Positions 41,868 to 52,643 of a DNA stretch of 64,000 nt are shown piece after piece. The notes under the pieces were generated by a model. That model saw only the letters and a program-made list of their open reading frames with translations, searched no databases and was not told the origin of the DNA. Numbering within the stretch: position 1 is the first letter of the stretch; each line of letters opens with the position of its first letter. Both the position numbers and the translations under genes were made by a program. The stretch is from an uncultured Lachnospiraceae bacterium (GTDB lineage Bacteria > Bacillota > Clostridia > Lachnospirales > Lachnospiraceae), in contig CAJOMN010000014.1 in assembly GCA_905235745.1 (NCBI GenBank), forward strand, positions 51,016 through 115,015, read 5' to 3'.

Positions 41868-42569
41868 TTACTTACCGTATGCCCGGATAAGATCGTTAAG
41901 ATCGGCGGCTATATTCTTGATCTCAAGTCTGGCCCTGATACCGTCATTACTGATAATCTTCTCACAGAACTCCACTTTATGACATACACGTTCAATCTCA
42001 TCCACGGGAATACCGTTAACCGACTCCATAGGATGGACAGTCACTGTATCAGCCGATGATTCGGAACTGTCGGAGACGGGAACATCGTTAACGGCAGGTT
42101 CAGTATTATGATCACGGAACAATTCTGCCACATCATCATAATCATTATCAGAAGAGGTGCTTTCAACCTCCGAGGGTTCTTCATCATTAATAAAAGCAAA
42201 AGGATCATCAGAGGATGCCTGTTCCTTCAGATGACCCCTCAGAATGTTCAGAACTTTTTCGATCATCGCTGTCTTGCCCGAATAATACTTCAGCTGTTTA
42301 TCAGCATCCTTCTTTTCTCTTTCAAGCTGTTTCTTTTCATTTTCAAGTGCAACGATCTTTTCGGACGTACCGGTAGATACATTTCTCGGAGAGAAAACCC
42401 TGAAATCAACATCATCATTTCTGCGGAAAGTAGTGATCTGCTGATCGAGTTCATCAATCCTTACTGCATGATCATCTGATATTTCGGAAAGCTTTGCTTC
42501 TTCAGTTGAAAACTCATCCTGTAGCTTAATCAATATATCACATGCATCAATCAAATCTTTACTCGTCAT
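41868..42569 (-). CDS. Hypothetical coiled-coil protein next to parS
   Basis: 233 residues. The first 110 are heptad-rich (EKIVALENEKKQLEREKKDA), the middle is acidic and Ser-rich (SSDDPFAFINDEEPSEVESTSS), and the last 45 return to helix. No domain is recognised. It starts after GGAG and lies between rsmG and the parS sites, in the place where other Clostridia carry short unknown genes. A role in origin organisation is possible only by location. Confidence 0.6.
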   Translation of the reverse strand: MTSKDLIDACDILIKLQDEFSTEEAKLSEISDDHAVRIDELDQQITTFRRNDDVDFRVFSPRNVSTGTSEKIVALENEKKQLEREKKDADKQLKYYSGKTAMIEKVLNILRGHLKEQASSDDPFAFINDEEPSEVESTSSDNDYDDVAELFRDHNTEPAVNDVPVSDSSESSADTVTVHPMESVNGIPVDEIERVCHKVEFCEKIISNDGIRARLEIKNIAADLNDLIRAYGK

Positions 42570-42593
42570 ATTGAATCTCCATAATCTGACATA

Positions 42594-43298
42594 TTACAAA
42601 GGTTTACGTGAGGGAATCCCGGCTCTTCTCGGATACATATCCGGAGTGTTCCCGATTTTATCGATAAAGACAAATGATCTTGAATAATCCGATCCGGGTA
42701 TCGTAAACTTCTCGACCGAACCTATTCTGCCATTAAGCTTGTCAACAGCATTTCCGGCATTTAATAATTCATCATCTATATTACCGCTCTTATATGAAAT
42801 AAATACACCATTATTATTAACAAAAGGTAAACAATACTCGGACAGGGTACTGAGATTGGAAACAGCTCTTGATACAGCGGCATCAAATCTATCCCTGAAG
42901 TGTATATCATGAGCCAGCTCTTCTGCACGTCCGTGAATAGCTGTGACACCGGGCAGACCAAGTTCACCGACAAGATCGTTCAGAAAAGAAACCTTCTTAC
43001 CGGAAGAATCAAGAAGAACTATCCTGCACGATCTGCACATTATCCCAAGCGGAACACCGGGAAACCCGGCACCCGAACCGACATCGATGATATCCTTATC
43101 GGAAGGATCATAGTATTTCAAGAGTGCAATACTGTCAACAAAATGCTTGAGAATAACATCTTCCCTTTCCGTTACAGAAGTAAGATTCATTTCACGATTA
43201 CGCAGGATAAGAAGATCATAGTACCTGTTAAACAAACTAACCTGTTCATCATCTATATCGATATTCAATTCAGACAAACAATGTATTAATGTATCCAT
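42594..43298 (-). CDS. rsmG: 16S rRNA (guanine527-N7)-methyltransferase
   Basis: 234 residues. DIIDVGSGAGFPGVPLGIM is the SAM site of RsmG (GidB), and DAAVSRAVSNL is the second conserved block. It modifies G527 of 16S rRNA; loss gives streptomycin tolerance in other bacteria. It lies 6 bases after mnmG, the standard arrangement. Confidence 0.96.
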   Translation of the reverse strand: MDTLIHCLSELNIDIDDEQVSLFNRYYDLLILRNREMNLTSVTEREDVILKHFVDSIALLKYYDPSDKDIIDVGSGAGFPGVPLGIMCRSCRIVLLDSSGKKVSFLNDLVGELGLPGVTAIHGRAEELAHDIHFRDRFDAAVSRAVSNLSTLSEYCLPFVNNNGVFISYKSGNIDDELLNAGNAVDKLNGRIGSVEKFTIPGSDYSRSFVFIDKIGNTPDMYPRRAGIPSRKPL

Positions 43299-43304
43299 GA
43301 ACTA

Positions 43305-45185
43305 TTATTTATTACTTTCCAGATAAACAAGCAGAACTGAAATATCTGCCGGACTGACACCGGAGATCCTGGAGGCCTGTCCGATCGAAACCGGTTTATA
43401 CATATCAAGCTTGGAAGCAGCTTCCAGTCTCAATCCCTTAATTGAAGAATAATCTATATCAGCGGAAAGCTTCTTGGACTCAAGCTTCTTAAAAGCAGCA
43501 ACCTGTTTTTTCTGCCTTTCGATATATCCCTCATATTTGATATTGATATTAACCTGCTCTCTAACGTCAGCGGAAAGCTCCGGTCTGTTATCATCTATCG
43601 GCGCGATAAGATCATAATCAAGTTCGGGTCTGCATATAAGTTCGGAGAGCGGTACACCCGATTTTAAGGGAGAAGAATTCTTCTCCTTAAGGAAGCTCTG
43701 AACTCTGGAATTACTTCCGGCATACGTTGTCTTTAGACGTTCTATCTCAGAACTGATAAGGATTTCTTTTCTTAGTAAAGCCTGATACTGTTCCTCGGAT
43801 ATAAGACCAACCTCGTATCCTTTGCGCCTCAGCCGAAGATCGGCATTATCCTGGCGAAGAAGGAGCCTGTACTCGGCGCGGCTCGTCATCATCCTGTATG
43901 GCTCGCGGTTCTCCTTTGTAACAAGATCATCAATAAGGACTCCAATATATCCTTCGGATCTGTCAATAATAAGATAATCCCTGCCTTTACAGTACATGGC
44001 GGCGTTGATACCGGCAACAAGTCCTTGCGCTGCGGCTTCTTCATAACCGGAGCTTCCGTTAAACTGACCGCCTGCAAACAGACCATTTATATTCTTGAAT
44101 TCAAGAGTGTGCTTCAGCTGGATCGGATCAATACAATCATATTCGATGGCATATGCATTTCTGACGATCTTGCAATTCTCAAGCCCCGGAACGGTCCTGT
44201 ACATCTGAACCTGAACATCTTCGGGAAGAGAAGATGACATTCCCGAAATATACATTTCATTAGTATATAATCCTTCCGGCTCAACAAATAACTGATGCCT
44301 GCTCTTGTCAGCAAAGCGGACAACCTTATCCTCGATTGAAGGGCAGTATCTGGGTCCCGTACCTTCTATCACTCCCGAATAGATGGGAGATCTGTCAAGA
44401 TTGTCTCTTATGATCTTATGTGTATTCTCATTAGTATATGTAAGATAACAGCTAACCTGATCCTTCGTCATGGAATCGGGATCCGATGAAAACGAAAAAG
44501 GCACTATATTGTCATCACCCTTTTGTTCTTCCATCTTGGAAAAATCAATCGTCCGCTTATCTATTCTTGCGGGAGTCCCTGTCTTAAATCTTTGCATCCT
44601 GATACCGTTATCTATCAGACTATCGGTCAGATGATTGGCAGCCATCAGACCGTTAGGACCCGTGTAAGTGATAGCCTCACCGCACAGACATCTTGCGCGC
44701 AGATATGTTCCTGTACATAAGACAACAGCATTTGCATAATATGTCCCGCCGGTAAATATCCTGACACCTTTGACGCAGCCATGTTCAACTATAAGCTCAC
44801 AGACTTCGGCCTGTTTGATCGTAAGGTGATCCTGATTTTCGAGTACTCTTCTCATTGATGAAGAATAATCGGATTTATCGGCCTGTGCGCGAAGGGAATG
44901 AACGGCAGGACCCTTTGATACATTGAGCATTTTGGACTGGATAAATGTCTTATCAATATTCTTGCCCATTTCTCCGCCAAGTGCATCAACTTCCCTCACA
45001 AGATGACCTTTGGAGCTTCCGCCGATATTAGGATTACACGGCATAAGAGCAATTGAATTGACGCTGACCGTAAATACTATCGTCTCCAGTCCGAGACGTG
45101 CAGAGGCAAGGGCAGCCTCACATCCGGCATGTCCAGCTCCTACAACAACGACATCATATTTTTCTGAAAACGTGGATTTGATCAT
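43305..45185 (-). CDS. mnmG: tRNA uridine-5-carboxymethylaminomethyl modification enzyme MnmG
   Basis: 626 residues from the ATG at 45185, preceded by GGAGTCAAT. An FAD enzyme: [18 protein letters not shown] is the dinucleotide fold, and [20 protein letters not shown] and [19 protein letters not shown] are MnmG hallmarks. With MnmE it modifies U34 of certain tRNAs. The C-terminal helical domain is full length. It follows mnmE with a gap of about 20 bases. Confidence 0.97.
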   Translation of the reverse strand: MIKSTFSEKYDVVVVGAGHAGCEAALASARLGLETIVFTVSVNSIALMPCNPNIGGSSKGHLVREVDALGGEMGKNIDKTFIQSKMLNVSKGPAVHSLRAQADKSDYSSSMRRVLENQDHLTIKQAEVCELIVEHGCVKGVRIFTGGTYYANAVVLCTGTYLRARCLCGEAITYTGPNGLMAANHLTDSLIDNGIRMQRFKTGTPARIDKRTIDFSKMEEQKGDDNIVPFSFSSDPDSMTKDQVSCYLTYTNENTHKIIRDNLDRSPIYSGVIEGTGPRYCPSIEDKVVRFADKSRHQLFVEPEGLYTNEMYISGMSSSLPEDVQVQMYRTVPGLENCKIVRNAYAIEYDCIDPIQLKHTLEFKNINGLFAGGQFNGSSGYEEAAAQGLVAGINAAMYCKGRDYLIIDRSEGYIGVLIDDLVTKENREPYRMMTSRAEYRLLLRQDNADLRLRRKGYEVGLISEEQYQALLRKEILISSEIERLKTTYAGSNSRVQSFLKEKNSSPLKSGVPLSELICRPELDYDLIAPIDDNRPELSADVREQVNINIKYEGYIERQKKQVAAFKKLESKKLSADIDYSSIKGLRLEAASKLDMYKPVSIGQASRISGVSPADISVLLVYLESNK

Positions 45186-45206
45186 ATTGACTCCATTGGT
45201 CAATTA

Positions 45207-46586
45207 CTATTTTCCCATACAAAACTTTTCAAATATCTCATTGATGACATCATCATCTACCTGCTCACCTATTATCTGTCCGAGATGATCGTAAGCAGCG
45301 GTAAGATCAATAGAATAGAAATCCTCACTCATATTGGTGCTGATACTTTCCGCAACACACAATAAAGAGCTTATCGCACTTGACAGGGAATCTCTCTGTC
45401 TGACATTGGAGATAAAGATCTCATCATTGTATTTAATGAAGCCCTTCGAGTACTCGTCGATAATAAACTGCTTCAATTCATCAATGCCTGTTTCATCCTT
45501 TGCCGATATCACTATTACGGGACTGTCAGTATAACAGGCTATCTCATCGGCACCCGTCACAGTTTCGAGGTCACTCTTATTTAACAGGATAACACACTTT
45601 CTGTTATTGATTTTTATAAAATTAAGAATGTCTTCATCTTCGGAAGACAGTATATCTGAAGAGTCCACGACCATTATGATAAGGTCGGCATCCTCTGCAT
45701 AGCTTAATGCCTTTTTGACACCTATCTGCTCAACAACATCTTCTGAATCCCTTATCCCGGCAGTATCGACTATATGAAGGAACACGCCGCCGATATTGAT
45801 GTTTTCCTCTATTACATCTCTTGTAGTACCGGCAATATCGGTTACGATAGCCCTGTCGCTTCCCGCAAGAATATTCAGAAGGGATGATTTTCCGACATTT
45901 GGTTTTCCGAGAATAACTGTCCTGACACCTTCCGACAACAGACGTCCGTCTTCAAAACTGTCATTAAGCTTTTCCAGTTCCTTCAGAATATCCAGAACCG
46001 TGACCGATAGCTTTTCCGGATATCCGGTAAGATCAAAGTGCTCGGGATCATCAAGCGCAGACTCAATGAAAGCGATCTCATACAGTATCTTTTCCCTGAT
46101 ATCAACGATCTTTCTGTATAAAGAACCGTTCATCTGCTTAACGGAATTGCGAAGAGCCATATCATTTTGAGAAGAGATAACGTCCATCACGGCTTCCGCT
46201 TCCGACAGATCCATTTTACCGTTCAGAAACGCCCGCTTTGTAAATTCACCGGGTTCGGCACACCTCGCACCCGAAGCAATACACACCTCCAGTATTCTCT
46301 TCATAACAAGTACGCCGCCGTGACACTGGATCTCTACCGTATCTTCCCCGGTAAAGCTCCTGGGACCTTTGAACACCAGAAGAATAACCTCATCAAGTAT
46401 ACTTTCCTGATCACGGATATAACCGAAATATGCTCTGTGGTCTTCATATTCGGTAAGAGGTTCATTATTCTTTTTACGAAAAACAGAGGATGCAATAGAA
46501 AATGCATCCTCTCCGCTAACTCTTATTATTCCGATACCGGATGGTGTCATCCCTGTAGCAATTGCTGCTATAGTATCTGTATTCAT
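45207..46586 (-). CDS. mnmE: tRNA modification GTPase MnmE
   Basis: 459 residues. The N-terminal tetrahydrofolate-binding domain is followed by the G domain with GKPNVGKSSLLN (G1), DIAGTTRD (G2), DTAGIRDSEDVVE (G3) and LNKSD (G4). The C-terminal FCMGK supplies the catalytic Cys region. It starts 1 base after the jag stop. Partner of MnmG. Confidence 0.97.
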   Translation of the reverse strand: MNTDTIAAIATGMTPSGIGIIRVSGEDAFSIASSVFRKKNNEPLTEYEDHRAYFGYIRDQESILDEVILLVFKGPRSFTGEDTVEIQCHGGVLVMKRILEVCIASGARCAEPGEFTKRAFLNGKMDLSEAEAVMDVISSQNDMALRNSVKQMNGSLYRKIVDIREKILYEIAFIESALDDPEHFDLTGYPEKLSVTVLDILKELEKLNDSFEDGRLLSEGVRTVILGKPNVGKSSLLNILAGSDRAIVTDIAGTTRDVIEENINIGGVFLHIVDTAGIRDSEDVVEQIGVKKALSYAEDADLIIMVVDSSDILSSEDEDILNFIKINNRKCVILLNKSDLETVTGADEIACYTDSPVIVISAKDETGIDELKQFIIDEYSKGFIKYNDEIFISNVRQRDSLSSAISSLLCVAESISTNMSEDFYSIDLTAAYDHLGQIIGEQVDDDVINEIFEKFCMGK

Positions 46587-46587
46587 A

Positions 46588-47298
46588 TTATTTTACCGGT
46601 GTAATGATAACTTTCCTGTATGGTTCTTCACCCTCTGAATGAGTGGTTACATATTTGTCATTCTGAAGGGCTGAATGAATGATCCTTCTCTCATAAGGGT
46701 TCATAGGCTCGAGAGAAACGGGACTCTTGGTCCTCTTGGCTTTGTATGCAAGATTCTTCGCAAGATTCTCAAGCGTTTCTTTACGCCTGGCACGATAATT
46801 TTCCGTATCGATCTTAACCCTGATGTATTCTTTTCTTCCCTTGTTAACAACAATACTCGTAAGATACTGGAGAGAATCAAGAGTCTGGCCGCGCTTTCCG
46901 ATAAGAACTCCCATATCGTCACCCGACAGTTCAATATCGATCTCATTCCCGGTATTCTCTACATTAACGTCAACTTTCATATTCATTGCAGCGAATACCT
47001 TATCAAGGAATTCCTTCGGATCTGCCGCGGGGCCTTCATCATCGGACTTAACGGATTCAGCCTTGCTGTCAGCTTCCTCTTCCGTAACATGCGCTTCTTC
47101 CTTACCTGTATTAGCAGGTTCATTCGGATCATATACCCTTGCCTTTATTATTGCAGGCTTTGCAGCAAATCCGAATATACCTGAAGTTCCTTTTTCGACT
47201 ACCTCATATTCGAGGCGGTCACTTGTAACCGTAAAGTTTTTACAAGCTTCCGTAATAGCATCATCAACTGTCTTACCTGTAAATTCAACGTACTCCAT
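46588..47298 (-). CDS. jag: RNA-binding protein Jag/KhpB
   Basis: 236 residues from ATG 47298, chosen for the GGAGGG upstream. A Jag-N domain (YVEFTGKTVDDAITEACKNF) is followed by a Glu/Ala/Ser linker, a KH domain (VLIGKRGQTLDSLQYLTSIV) and an R3H domain (LEPMNPYERRIIHSALQ). KhpB binds RNA with KhpA in other Firmicutes. It lies 12 bases after yidC in the standard order. Confidence 0.93.
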   Translation of the reverse strand: MEYVEFTGKTVDDAITEACKNFTVTSDRLEYEVVEKGTSGIFGFAAKPAIIKARVYDPNEPANTGKEEAHVTEEEADSKAESVKSDDEGPAADPKEFLDKVFAAMNMKVDVNVENTGNEIDIELSGDDMGVLIGKRGQTLDSLQYLTSIVVNKGRKEYIRVKIDTENYRARRKETLENLAKNLAYKAKRTKSPVSLEPMNPYERRIIHSALQNDKYVTTHSEGEEPYRKVIITPVK

Positions 47299-47310
47299 AA
47301 TACCCTCCAT

Positions 47311-48624
47311 TTATTTGTTGTTTTCTTCGTTATACTTTTTCACCATGTTTGCCTTAGCAGCAAGACTTCCGGGCTTATAACCCTTATCGTAGTATTCCGC
47401 CGATTTCTTTTGAGCTTCTTCTCTCTTATTATTATTGAGAGTATCGGTATGGCTCTTTTCGGTTAAGGTCTTAGTCGACATTCTTGCGGCAGAATTAAGT
47501 GCTGCACCGCTGACACCGCTTTTCTTTTCGATCTGCTTTTCAAGCTTTTCGGTATTTTTGGCTATAATACCATCAATATCCATTTTATCGATACGTTTAT
47601 TGATAAATACCTGCTGGACAGTTCTGATAACCGCGCCCGCGATCCAGTAAACACCCATACCTATAGGAAGAGTAAATACAAAGAACAGCGATATGAGCGG
47701 CATCATCAGATTCATGGATTTCATTGAAGCAGCCATTGCGTTTGCCTGATCATTATCTTTATTCTGCTCAGGCTGCGGCATAAGCTTAATGTTTATCCAT
47801 TGTGTTGCTGCCGAGATAATAGGAATAAGAACGGCTATTATTGCAAGACCGATCGAACCCTTATTTGACCACCACTCTTTAATATAATACATGGGAGAGT
47901 CGGAAATATTAAGACCGAACAGATTATTATATTTCATAACAGTCTGATAGGTGCTCTGGCACAGATCCGATATATCCGGAAATTTCGCGGATATATTTGC
48001 CCATTCCGATGTTGATGCCCTGTTAAGAACATCTATGAATGTATTGATAACATAGGAATTATCACCACCAAGCTTGAATGCTTCATTCTCAAACTGCTTG
48101 GCAAACTGGGTTGCGTTCTGAAAATTATCCTTGTTGCTTATAAATGAAAGCGCATTGGCCTTATTAATAAATTCACTGACAAATGGTATATACACTGCTT
48201 TTACAGACTTAACATACGCAGGTATATTGTAGATAACACGATAAAGAGCAAACAAAATAGGCATCTGTATGAGAAGCTGTATACAGCTTCCTGACGGAGA
48301 AACACCGTATTTCTTGTATACGGCCTGTGTTTCCTCATTCATAGCTGCCATTGATGCCTGGTCTTTTTTGTTTTTGTACTTTGCCTGGATAGCCTGGATC
48401 TCCGGATTCATCTTGGCAGACAGTTTTGAAAACTTTTGCTGCCTTATGGTCAGAGGAGTAAGCAGAAGATAAATAACAATAGTAAACAGTATAATAGCAA
48501 GAGCTACATTGGGAATACCTATTTTTTCAAGCAGCCAGAATATTCCGTTAAGAATAAGACCAAGCAGCTTTGCAATCGGTCCCAATATCTTACTATCATA
48601 CTGTGTTAAGATCACACTGTACAA
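47311..48624 (-). CDS. yidC: Membrane protein insertase YidC
   Basis: 437 residues. It starts at TTG 48624, whose AGGAGG lies 8 bases upstream; no ATG fits. The Oxa1/YidC core has its helices near 30-55, 112-135, 255-280 and 300-350. The last hundred residues are a charged tail (NTEKLEKQIEKKSGV…) typical of Firmicute YidC. It inserts small membrane proteins. It is preceded by yidD, rnpA and rpmH. Confidence 0.95.
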   Translation of the reverse strand: MYSVILTQYDSKILGPIAKLLGLILNGIFWLLEKIGIPNVALAIILFTIVIYLLLTPLTIRQQKFSKLSAKMNPEIQAIQAKYKNKKDQASMAAMNEETQAVYKKYGVSPSGSCIQLLIQMPILFALYRVIYNIPAYVKSVKAVYIPFVSEFINKANALSFISNKDNFQNATQFAKQFENEAFKLGGDNSYVINTFIDVLNRASTSEWANISAKFPDISDLCQSTYQTVMKYNNLFGLNISDSPMYYIKEWWSNKGSIGLAIIAVLIPIISAATQWINIKLMPQPEQNKDNDQANAMAASMKSMNLMMPLISLFFVFTLPIGMGVYWIAGAVIRTVQQVFINKRIDKMDIDGIIAKNTEKLEKQIEKKSGVSGAALNSAARMSTKTLTEKSHTDTLNNNKREEAQKKSAEYYDKGYKPGSLAAKANMVKKYNEENNK

Positions 48625-48651
48625 TATTAATTCCTCCTATATTAAGGAACA

Positions 48652-48861
48652 TCAGGGGACAGGATCGTAACCGCCTTTTGAAAACGGATTACAACGCATG
48701 ATCCTCCATATGGCAAGAAGGCTTCCCTTTAAAGCACCGTACTTTTCAATAGCCTCGTAACCATACTCGGAACAGGATGGGAAATAAGGACATTTTGTTC
48801 TCTTTAAACAAGAAATATATTTCTGATAAAATCTGATACCCGAAAGTAATAATTTCTTCAT
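48652..48861 (-). CDS. yidD: Membrane protein insertion efficiency factor YidD
   Basis: 69 residues. [25 protein letters not shown] with later [17 protein letters not shown] is the YidD signature, including conserved Cys. It assists YidC. There is no clear Shine-Dalgarno; it lies 13 bases after rnpA. Confidence 0.95.
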   Translation of the reverse strand: MKKLLLSGIRFYQKYISCLKRTKCPYFPSCSEYGYEAIEKYGALKGSLLAIWRIMRCNPFSKGGYDPVP

Positions 48862-48874
48862 ATATATATAAATG

Positions 48875-49210
48875 TTATAAACAAACCTTATGTATTCTCA
48901 TCAAATGCATTAATGCACTGTCAATATCTTTGTATCTGATATTCCTTGCGCTGCTACGCGCCAAGACTACAATGTCCAAACCACTATTGAACATTTTTTC
49001 GTGCAGTCTGTAACTTTCTTTGACACATCTCTTAAAATAGTGCCTGTATACGGAGTTACCTGTTTTCTTACTTACAGACACTCCCAATCTGTTAATATTG
49101 CTTCCGTTTTCTGCGACATACACAACAAGATAACGATTTGCCTTGGACCGGCCTTGCTTGTATACTTTCGAAAAATCCGAATTTTTCTTCAAACCTTCGG
49201 TAAAAATCAT
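48875..49210 (-). CDS. rnpA: Ribonuclease P protein component
   Basis: 111 residues from the ATG at 49210, with AAGG upstream. An open frame runs back to a TTG at 49240, but that extension lacks a ribosome site. [21 protein letters not shown] is the RNase P protein core; the usual RNR-x-KR is RHYFKR here. It binds the RNase P RNA to process tRNA 5' ends. Confidence 0.93.
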   Translation of the reverse strand: MIFTEGLKKNSDFSKVYKQGRSKANRYLVVYVAENGSNINRLGVSVSKKTGNSVYRHYFKRCVKESYRLHEKMFNSGLDIVVLARSSARNIRYKDIDSALMHLMRIHKVCL

Positions 49211-49259
49211 TTGCCAAGCCTTAGAAAAAAAAGACCACAATCTATGTGGCCCTGATCTG

Positions 49260-49394
49260 TCATGCTGATAATACTTTTCTTCCTTTTGCTCTTCTGTTCT
49301 TTAAAACTTTACGACCTCCGGGAGTACTCATTCTGCTTCTGAAGCCATGAACCTTGGATCTCTGCCTTTTTTTCGGCTGATATGTCATTTTCAT
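49260..49394 (-). CDS. rpmH: 50S ribosomal protein L34
   Basis: 44 residues. The near-invariant [20 protein letters not shown], then STPGGRK and AKGRKVLSA make the call firm. Start preceded by AGGAGG. It opens the rpmH-rnpA-yidD-yidC-jag-mnmE-mnmG-rsmG run that reads away from the origin. Confidence 0.98.
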   Translation of the reverse strand: MKMTYQPKKRQRSKVHGFRSRMSTPGGRKVLKNRRAKGRKVLSA

Positions 49395-49454
49395 TAGTCA
49401 AACACCTCCTTTTCATACATAATTAAAGTATGTCTTTGGAAAACGTCAAGTCAC

Positions 49455-49483
49455 ATTTTATTAAAACCATACTTTATTGTCAA
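49455..49483 (-). promoter_or_regulatory. Promoter of the rpmH operon
   Basis: On the minus strand TTGACA (49478-49483), a 17-base spacer and TAAAAT (49455-49460). It faces away from dnaA. Confidence 0.85.
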
Positions 49484-49699
49484 GAAAAATCGCTTAAATA
49501 CCGCCATTTTTTGTTATAAGGTATACATAATTTTCCACAAAATGTGAATAAATAGTGGATAATTACAAAATTGAATGTGGATAACTTATTAAAATAATGT
49601 TTATAAATGACCCGTATTTTCCGCAAATTTTAAAAAACAGCGCTTTTTAGAAAAAAATATCCAAATACTAAATTTAGTGGATAAATACCCTAAATATGT

Positions 49700-49728
49700 T
49701 TGAAATAAAGCCTATTTTGTAGTATGAT
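49700..49728 (+). promoter_or_regulatory. Promoter of dnaA
   Basis: TTGAAA (49700-49705), a 17-base spacer and TATGAT (49723-49728). A DnaA box ends 15 bases before the -35, so DnaA may repress its own gene. AGGAGG lies at 49737-49742, but no start codon in the dnaA frame is near it. Confidence 0.75.
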
Positions 49729-49770
49729 ATGCAGATAGGAGGAACCCGTTGCGGGAGAAGCTTATTAATT

Positions 49771-51147
49771 ATGACTATCATGGAAGAACTCAATTCAAAA
49801 TGGGAAGAGATCAAAGAATCCATCAGAATAGAATATGAAGTACCTGATATTTCATATAATACATGGATAGTTCCACTTGAATTGGGAGAGATCAAGAATA
49901 ATACGGTATATATAAAAGCTCCAAGAGAAATGGATCCTTCTCTGATGGTAATTAATAAGAAGTTTTACATTCCTTTCAAGATATATATTAATGAAGCTTT
50001 GGGCAAGACATTTGAAGATCAGTATGAAATAGTATTTATTACCGAGAATGACAGGAATGTTACCGTTTCGGATTCAAATGCATCAAAGAAAGAAGAGAAA
50101 TACGAAAAAGCAAATCTCAATTCAAACTACACATTCGATACATTTGTAGTAGGAAGCAATAACAGGCTTGCACAGGCAAGCGCTATCGCAGTATCGGAAA
50201 GTCCCGGAGAAATATATAATCCTCTGTTTATATACGGAGGCGTCGGACTTGGCAAGACTCATCTTATGCATGCGATAGGTCATTACATAATAGACCAGAA
50301 TCCGGATGCAAATGTACTCTATGTTACAAGCGAGAAGTTTACTAACGAAGTTATAGAAGCTGTCAGAACAGGCAGTAATTCACCGGAGAAAACAAAACAG
50401 TTCAGGGATAAATACAGGAATATAGATGTACTTCTGATAGATGACATACAGTTTATAATAGGAAAACCCTCAACACAGGAAGAGTTTTTTCACACCTTTA
50501 ATCATCTGTATGAACAGAATAAACAGATAGTTATTACTTCCGATAAACCTCCCAAAGATATGGATGTTCTCGAAGACCGGTTCAAATCAAGATTTGCCTG
50601 GGGACTTATAGCCGATATCCAGTTTCCTGATTTTGAAACGAGAATGGCGATACTTCAGAAGAAGATAGAAACATTTAATTATAATATTGACAACGAAGTT
50701 CTGTCATACATTGCCAATAACGTACAATCCAATATAAGAGAGCTTGAAGGTTCGGTCAAGAAGGTTGTTGCACTTGCAGATCTTGAAAAGAAAAAAATAG
50801 ATATTAATATCGCAAAGGAAGCTCTTAAGGATATAGTATCTCCCAACTCTCCTTCAAGAATCACTCCTGAAAACATATTAAACGTAGTATGCAATCATTA
50901 CGGTGTTTCAATAGAAGACATCAAATCAAGCAAAAGAAACAAAGAACTCGCTCATCCGCGTCAGATGATAATGTATCTGTGCCGCAGCATGACTGATGCC
51001 ACATACAAGGAGATAGCATCTCTTCTCGGAGGAAGGGATCACTCAACTATAATGTACGGCGAAAGATCGATATCGGATCTTATAGAAAAGGATGAGAATA
51101 CAAAAAGAACCGTTGAAACTATTATCAATAAGATTAAATCAGACTGA
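49771..51147 (+). CDS. dnaA: Chromosomal replication initiator protein DnaA
   Basis: 458 residues from ATG 49771 (ATG 49780 is an equal choice). Domain I begins EELNSKWEEIKESI, the AAA+ domain has GGVGLGKTHLMHAIG and VLLIDDIQF, and the C-terminal DNA-binding domain ends with HPRQMIMYLCRSMTDATYKE, then LLGGRDHSTIMYG, the DnaA signature. It binds the boxes at 49531-49684 and opens the origin. dnaN follows after 174 bases that hold no other gene. Confidence 0.97.
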   Translation: MTIMEELNSKWEEIKESIRIEYEVPDISYNTWIVPLELGEIKNNTVYIKAPREMDPSLMVINKKFYIPFKIYINEALGKTFEDQYEIVFITENDRNVTVSDSNASKKEEKYEKANLNSNYTFDTFVVGSNNRLAQASAIAVSESPGEIYNPLFIYGGVGLGKTHLMHAIGHYIIDQNPDANVLYVTSEKFTNEVIEAVRTGSNSPEKTKQFRDKYRNIDVLLIDDIQFIIGKPSTQEEFFHTFNHLYEQNKQIVITSDKPPKDMDVLEDRFKSRFAWGLIADIQFPDFETRMAILQKKIETFNYNIDNEVLSYIANNVQSNIRELEGSVKKVVALADLEKKKIDINIAKEALKDIVSPNSPSRITPENILNVVCNHYGVSIEDIKSSKRNKELAHPRQMIMYLCRSMTDATYKEIASLLGGRDHSTIMYGERSISDLIEKDENTKRTVETIINKIKSD

Positions 51148-51321
51148 TGTTTAAAACTCCATAATATACAAACATGTTATTTATTCTTATTAACATTGTC
51201 ACTCATTTCATAAATCTTCTGATATGAAGTTCTGTATGAGTTACTAACATATTCACAGTCTATATTAATAATAATACTATTTTTATTATTTATTTATATA
51301 TACCGTCAGGAAGGAGATCAT

Positions 51322-52422
51322 ATGAGAATCAGATGTTCGCAATCACAATTACTATACGGGATAAACACCGTATCCAAGGCAGTACCTTCAAAAACTTCAA
51401 TGACTATCCTCGAATGCATACTGTTTAATGCTGATGAGGAAGGTATCAGACTTACGGCTAACGATATGGAGCTTGGAATTGAAACATATATTGAAGGTCA
51501 GGTTGAAGAGGCCGGATCCATTGCAATAGAAGCAAAGATAATCTCCAATCTGATCAGAAGTTACAGTGATGATGATTTTATAATAGATTCGGATATTAAT
51601 AATGTTGTTCATATTGAATGCGGAAAATCAAAGATTGATATTAACGGACGCTCTACCGAGGAATTCGTTCTTCTTCCTGAACTAAATAAATCAAATCCTA
51701 TTGAAATATCCCAGTTTTCTCTTAAGGAACTGATCAGGCAGACTATTTTTTCAATATCGGATAATGATACGAATAAGATAATGACCGGAGAACTGTTTGA
51801 GATAAAAGGAGACCAGTTTAAAGTCGTATCTCTTGACGGTCACAGGATATCGGTCAGAAATATAACTCTCAAGAACAGTTATGATGATAATTCCGTAATA
51901 GTTCCGGGTAAGACTCTCATTGAACTGTCCAAGATAATCCCCGGAGATGTTGATAAGGATGTTTCCATATTCTTATGTGAAAATCATGTGATATTTGAAT
52001 ATGAATCGGTAAAGGTTGTATCGCGTATCATTGAAGGTAATTATTTCAAGATAGACCAGATGATATCGAACGATTATGAAACAAAGATTGAAGTCAGCAA
52101 GAAAGAGCTTCTTGAAGTAATAAACAGATCTACCCTTCTTGTCAAGGAAGGTGACAAGAAACCGATCGTGTTTAATGTAAGGGATGATATTGCGACTCTT
52201 TCCATAACATCAACTATCGGCAGCATGAATGATGATATTGATATCAGTAAGAGCGGCAAGGATATTATGATTGGATTTAATCCGAAGTTTCTCATTGATG
52301 CGCTGCGCGTAATAGATGATGAAACTGTGACATTATATATGGTTAATCCTAAAGCTCCGTGCATTATTAAGAATGATGACGGGTCTTACCTGTATCTGAT
52401 ACTGCCCGTGAATTTCAATTGA
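51322..52422 (+). CDS. dnaN: DNA polymerase III sliding clamp (beta subunit)
   Basis: 366 residues, the usual length, made of three copies of the clamp fold. Ends with the typical …YLYLILPVN-type strand. It tethers the polymerase to DNA. Start after AGGAAGGAG. Standard position after dnaA. Confidence 0.97.
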   Translation: MRIRCSQSQLLYGINTVSKAVPSKTSMTILECILFNADEEGIRLTANDMELGIETYIEGQVEEAGSIAIEAKIISNLIRSYSDDDFIIDSDINNVVHIECGKSKIDINGRSTEEFVLLPELNKSNPIEISQFSLKELIRQTIFSISDNDTNKIMTGELFEIKGDQFKVVSLDGHRISVRNITLKNSYDDNSVIVPGKTLIELSKIIPGDVDKDVSIFLCENHVIFEYESVKVVSRIIEGNYFKIDQMISNDYETKIEVSKKELLEVINRSTLLVKEGDKKPIVFNVRDDIATLSITSTIGSMNDDIDISKSGKDIMIGFNPKFLIDALRVIDDETVTLYMVNPKAPCIIKNDDGSYLYLILPVNFN

Positions 52423-52426
52423 TATT

Positions 52427-52643
52427 ATGGAAGAAATATATATTAGAGATAATTTTATCAAGCTTGGCCAGGCTCTTAAGCTGTCCGGCGCTGCAGGATC
52501 GGGTGTCGACGCAAAGCTTCTCGTTAATGACGGACTGGTAAAGGTTAACGGAGAAGTATGCAAACAGCGCGGCAAAAAGCTTGTAAAGGATGATGTAATA
52601 AATTATGACGGTATTGATTACATTATAGTTACGGGGAATAACG

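Larger units (their letters stand above)
49395..49770. other. oriC: Chromosomal replication origin region (oriC) with DnaA boxes
   Basis: This 376-base gap between rpmH and dnaA holds no gene. DnaA-box matches (reverse complement TTATCCACA): TTTTCCACA 49531-49539, TGTGAATAA 49543-49551, AGTGGATAA 49554-49562, TGTGGATAA 49576-49584 (perfect) and AGTGGATAA 49676-49684. The stretch between and after the boxes is very AT-rich and could unwind. The rpmH and dnaA promoters lie at either side. Confidence 0.9.
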
